From Hamadaea flava (GTDB lineage: Bacteria > Actinomycetota > Actinomycetes > Mycobacteriales > Micromonosporaceae), in the NCBI RefSeq assembly GCF_024172085.1, contig NZ_JAMZDZ010000001.1:2542001-2606000 (forward strand): a DNA stretch of 64,000 nt, read 5' to 3'. Made by a program: the position numbers and the translations under genes. The notes under the pieces were generated by a model. It searched no databases, was not told the origin of the DNA, and saw only the letters and a program-made list of their open reading frames with translations. Shown one piece after another: positions 60,974 to 64,000 of this stretch (position 1 is the first letter of the stretch; every line of letters starts with the position of its first letter).

Positions 60974-61345
60974 GTGAACGTGCTCTTGTGGATCGTCCAG
61001 ATCCTGCTCGCTGCCGCCTTCGTCATGGCCGGCGTCATGAAGTCGACCCAGCCCAAGGAGAAACTCGCCCCGAAACTGCCGTGGACCGAGGACTTCTCCA
61101 GCGGCACCGTGAAACTCATCGGCATCGCCGAACTGCTCGGCGGGCTCGGCCTGATCCTGCCCGCCGCCATGGGCATCGCCCCGATCCTCACGCCGATCGC
61201 CGCCACCTGCCTGGGCGTCATCATGGTCCTCGCTGCAGCCACGCACATCCGCCGCAAGGAACCGTCGGCGGTCGTGTTCAACCTGGTCCTGTTCGCCCTC
61301 GCGGCCGTGGTCGCGTGGGGCAGGTTCGGCCCGTACGGCTGGTGA
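60974..61345 (+). CDS. DoxX-family membrane protein
   Basis: 123 residues with four membrane helices. Start MNVLLWIVQILLAAAFVMAG and IGIAELLGGLGLILPAAMG are family motifs. 42 bp after the oxidoreductase gene; likely cotranscribed. Function in the redox context unclear. Confidence 0.88.
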   Translation: MNVLLWIVQILLAAAFVMAGVMKSTQPKEKLAPKLPWTEDFSSGTVKLIGIAELLGGLGLILPAAMGIAPILTPIAATCLGVIMVLAAATHIRRKEPSAVVFNLVLFALAAVVAWGRFGPYGW

Positions 61346-61352
61346 GACAAGC

Positions 61353-61992
61353 ATGAACGTCACTGTCCTCGGCGGCACCGGCAAGATCGGCCGTCTCGTC
61401 GTCGCCCAACTGCTCAACCAAGGCCATCAGGTCGTTGCCCTGGTCCGCAACCCGGGCAAGCTCGCCATCCAGCATCCCGCACTGGCTATCCTCGGCGGCC
61501 AGCTGACCGATGTCGACGCGGTCCGCCGGGCCGTCGAGGGCAGTAACGCGGTCATCAGCGCCCTCGGGCCGTCGCTCAAGCCCGGCGCAAAAGGCAGCGA
61601 ACTGAGCGACGGCACCCACACGGTCGTCGCCGCGATGGGCCTGGCCGGGCTGCGCCGTTTCATCGGCCTGGCCACACCGAGCCTGCCCGACCCGCGCGAC
61701 CGGCCCACGTTCAAGGCCAAGGTCTTGCCGGTGATGGCCAAGCTCATGTTCCCCCACGCGCTGAGCGAGCTGCGCGCCATGACCGCCGCGGTCACCGATT
61801 CGGATCTAGAGTGGACGATCGCCCGGATCACCAACCCGACCCGACAAGCCGTCAGCGGGCACCCTGCGGGCCGGATTCCTCGGCGTCGACAACGTCGGAT
61901 CGGCAATGTCGCGCACCGACATCGCCGCCTTCCTCGTCGGCCAGCTCACCGACACCACCTACCTGCGGGCCGCGCCCGCGATCAGCAACTAG
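61353..61992 (+). pseudogene. NmrA/NAD(P)H-binding protein gene with +1 frameshift
   Basis: Frame 1 from ATG 61353 reads MNVTVLGGTGKIGRLVVAQL, FIGLATPSLPD and DLEWTIARITNPTRQ, a standard NAD(P)H-binding fold. At GGG 61857-61859 one extra G shifts the frame; in the +1 frame the natural end LRAGFLGVDNVGSAMSRTDI runs to TAG at 61992. The homopolymer insertion may be a real mutation or a sequencing error. Confidence 0.8.
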
Positions 61993-62005
61993 CGCCGGAA
62001 GAACC

Positions 62006-62389
62006 ATGCAAATCGGCATCCTGTCGCTCAGCGACCTGCAAACCAGCCTCGACACCGGCCGACCGGTCACCGCCGCCCAGCGCGTCGCCGACACCATCGA
62101 CTACGCGATACTCGCCGACCAGCTGGGCCTGGACCTGTTCGCCCTCGGCGAGCACCACACCCTCGACTACGCGGTCTCCTCCCCGGTGGTCGTGCTCGCC
62201 GCCGTCGCGGCGCGTACGAACAACATCCGGCTCACCAGCGCAGTCACGGTACTCAGCGTCCTGGACCCGGTCCGCGTGTACCAGGACTTCGCCCAACTCG
62301 ACCTGATCAGCAACGGCCGCGCCGAGATCATCGCCGGACGCAGCGCCTTGAGGTCGAGCGATGGCGTCGTCATCCCTCATCACCGGTGA
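62006..62389 (+). pseudogene. Truncated luciferase-like monooxygenase gene
   Basis: 127 residues where the family is about 330. MQIGILSLSDLQTSLDTGRP, ADQLGLDLFALGEHHTLDY, VLSVLDPVRVYQDFAQLD and GRAEIIAGRSA are typical. After about residue 113 the similarity stops (SDGVVIPHHR), so the 3' two thirds are lost by deletion near 62345. Same cluster as the NmrA-like gene. Confidence 0.8.
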
Positions 62390-62475
62390 CCGATCGCCCT
62401 GACATCGGCGATAGCGGATGCCCGCCATCTGACGCCGCAACGCAGATCGTGGCCGTGTCCGACGCCGCCGGTGTT

Positions 62476-63372
62476 CTATGGGATCAACTCAGCCATGGAA
62501 AGCGCCTCGTCCAGCCGACCAGCGGCCAGGTCGTCGTGACGGATCACGAAACTCCCGTCGCTGCGGTAATAGAGCTCGTTGTCTACGGGAAACCGGGCGA
62601 GCGACACCCACTCACTCGTCAGCCGGTGCGACTCCACCTCCACATGGGAATGCCATTTCGCGACCGGGATGACGATCTCGCCGGTCTTCTCGCGCCCCGC
62701 GAGGATCTGCTCCGCAATACTCGCTATTACCTCCTCGTCGGCATACCCGCCGAGATAGGCGCTGACGTATCCGTTGTGCGCCGGCCAGAGTTCGTTGGCC
62801 AGAGCACAGAGTTCGTCTAGGTGCGGCAGGTCACGCTCGAGGTCGCGGGCCAGCTGCTGCTGGAAGGCCGACAGGTCGTCGTCGTCCTCCTCGTCCTCCT
62901 CGTCGTCATCGTCGTCCACCCCGAACCAACCGGGGAACTCCGCGCGCAGCGTGGCGCTGACGGGGTACTGCTCGCCGACGAACTCGTAGTCGGTGGTTCC
63001 TGCCGCCACTTCGGTATCGGTACCGGCCGCCACATACACGACTCGCCCATACCTGCGCTCCCCAGTGGCAGCGGCCTGCTCATGGTCCAGAAAGAACAGC
63101 AGCGAGCCGTCTGCCGGCAGATCGAAGCCGTCGACTCTTGGCAGCGCCGCACAGTCGACCGAGAAGATGAACGGCAACAAACTGACCCCATCCGACGGCC
63201 AGTCCACGCCCACCGGCAGCCGGGGCAACCCACCGAACTGCCCGACCGGAACACCGCCGGATCCACCGCTCAACTGGATCGACAAACGCAGGTGCTGGAT
63301 AAACCGGCTGACTTCCTCGCCCGGGATGCCCGACGCGAGCGCTGCACCATGAAATTGCCCCTGATGATCCAT
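62476..63372 (-). CDS. DUF1963 (YwqG-like) protein with acidic insert
   Basis: 298 residues from ATG 63372. FGGLPRLPVGVDWPSDG, LPFIFSVDCAALP and SLLFFLDHEQ are YwqG/DUF1963 features. A 14-residue run of only Asp and Glu at about 180-193 is an insertion. Convergent in position with the truncated luciferase-like gene, 86 bp away. No known function. Confidence 0.82.
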   Translation of the reverse strand: MDHQGQFHGAALASGIPGEEVSRFIQHLRLSIQLSGGSGGVPVGQFGGLPRLPVGVDWPSDGVSLLPFIFSVDCAALPRVDGFDLPADGSLLFFLDHEQAAATGERRYGRVVYVAAGTDTEVAAGTTDYEFVGEQYPVSATLRAEFPGWFGVDDDDDEEDEEDDDDLSAFQQQLARDLERDLPHLDELCALANELWPAHNGYVSAYLGGYADEEVIASIAEQILAGREKTGEIVIPVAKWHSHVEVESHRLTSEWVSLARFPVDNELYYRSDGSFVIRHDDLAAGRLDEALSMAELIP

Positions 63373-63691
63373 AGCGCAACATGGTGCCACGAGGGCGAGG
63401 CCGGCGACCTGGGTGCCCCACGGCCGGCACGCGGTTCGGCACCGCTGCCGCCGCGATCTGGTGCGCATATCTCGGCAGATCTCGGCAACCGTCTCCAATG
63501 GCCGAACGTACCTGCGCCCTGAGTCCGCTGACGGCGTCGGAGAGCAGTCGTAACCCGCTATTCGGCTCGTCGCCGGTTGGCGTCGAGCCGCTCCGCGTTG
63601 TTCCGCCTGACCGGTAGGGCGAAGGGCGCGGGTCTCACCTCCTGGGCACTGTCGAGGAGCCGACCGATCTTGATCGCGGCCCGGCACACCG
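63373..63691. other. Intergenic region
   Basis: 319 bp with no supported gene. A short ATCTCGGCA duplication is visible near 63470-63490; nothing else. Confidence 0.6.
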
Positions 63692-64000
63692 CTACGACAC
63701 GAGCGCGAATGCGAGGTAGATCAGCGCGGCGAGCGGGAGGGCCGCAGCGAGTGCGAGCGCCCGGTTGCGGTTCGACCGACCGACGAGCACGACTGCGAGG
63801 ATGCCGAGCGCAACGTCGATCATGACGTTCCAACCGGACCCAGGCTCGTAGCTCGGATCATCGAGCCGGCCCACGAACCGGGCCGCCTCCTCGAAGAACA
63901 CCGCGGCCGGCAGCGCGGTTCCGACGATGTGCCGCCAGCCCGGTTCACGGGCCAACGTACCCCCGATGCCGAAGACCACGCTGGCAAGGACACCGAAGAC
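63692..64000 (-). CDS. Hypothetical membrane protein, 5' end outside the window
   Basis: At least 103 residues with three membrane helices (IVGTALPAAVFFEE, WNVMIDVALGILAVVLVG, ALALAAALPLAALIYLAFAL). RSNRNR lies in a cytosolic loop. The reading frame is open to the window edge (VFGVLASVVFGIGG). Possibly of the DUF6518 type; not certain. Confidence 0.65.
   Translation of the reverse strand, partial: VFGVLASVVFGIGGTLAREPGWRHIVGTALPAAVFFEEAARFVGRLDDPSYEPGSGWNVMIDVALGILAVVLVGRSNRNRALALAAALPLAALIYLAFALVS

Overview
The window is GC-rich (roughly 70%) actinobacterial DNA with many GTG and TTG starts. It carries an ESX-type (type VII) secretion locus, a DUF574-family methyltransferase, a DUF6928-like gene and DUF397/TPR regulator remnants. 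Together these suggest a Micromonosporaceae-like actinomycete (Actinoplanes/Micromonospora relatives). That placement is inference; there is no 16S rRNA in the window.

1-31.9 kb is a type VII secretion island. eccC (5' part only, minus strand) diverges from eccD-eccB and two WXG100 genes. After a terminator come, on the minus strand, a mycosin and a coupled YrhB/SUKH-3-like immunity gene. On the plus strand are a YbaB-like gene, a third small helical WXG-like gene and a single 14.8-kb gene for a 4,937-residue protein. That giant has an N-terminal WXG segment and membrane helices, an Ala-rich coiled coil, Pro/Gly and Asp/Thr repeat stalks, two copies of a ~1,870-residue module that each begin with a papain-like (Tox-PL-type) Cys/His/Asp domain, and a C-terminal HExxH domain. 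A small zinc-ribbon gene starts 3 bp after it. I read this as a secreted polymorphic toxin with candidate immunity genes on both sides. A converging minus-strand cluster (EccD-like protein without the ubiquitin domain, MinD-like protein, FN3 membrane protein, DUF58, TgpA-like protein) completes the island, with a divergent beta-propeller membrane protein. Three proteins here (mycosin, TgpA-like, MinD-like) have lost catalytic residues, so the locus looks rich in pseudoenzymes.

31.9-40.7 kb holds housekeeping and signalling genes: two MarR regulators with a repeat-rich operator between them, a PH-like membrane protein, an unrecognised two-TM protein, two methyltransferases, a PAS-GGDEF-EAL protein, an F420/FMN luciferase-family oxidoreductase and an FAD/NAD(P)-binding protein. 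A tRNA-Val(CAC) with its terminator follows at 40.9 kb.

41-54.6 kb is more accessory: TetR, a frameshifted MFS exporter, an SDR, a large secreted subtilase, about 1.9 kb of decayed DNA with regulator remnants, an acyltransferase, a DUF6928-like gene, a tRNA-like element with an abnormal anticodon arm, and a barstar-like gene coupled to an unknown gene.

54.7-62.4 kb holds two small redox clusters. One is a five-gene minus-strand group (SDR, cyclophilin-like lipoprotein, carboxymuconolactone decarboxylase-like, alcohol dehydrogenase, cupin) divergent from an XRE regulator. The other is a TetR-controlled plus-strand group (zinc-less quinone-reductase-like, DoxX, frameshifted NmrA-like, truncated luciferase-like). 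The window ends with a YwqG/DUF1963 protein and a partial membrane protein.
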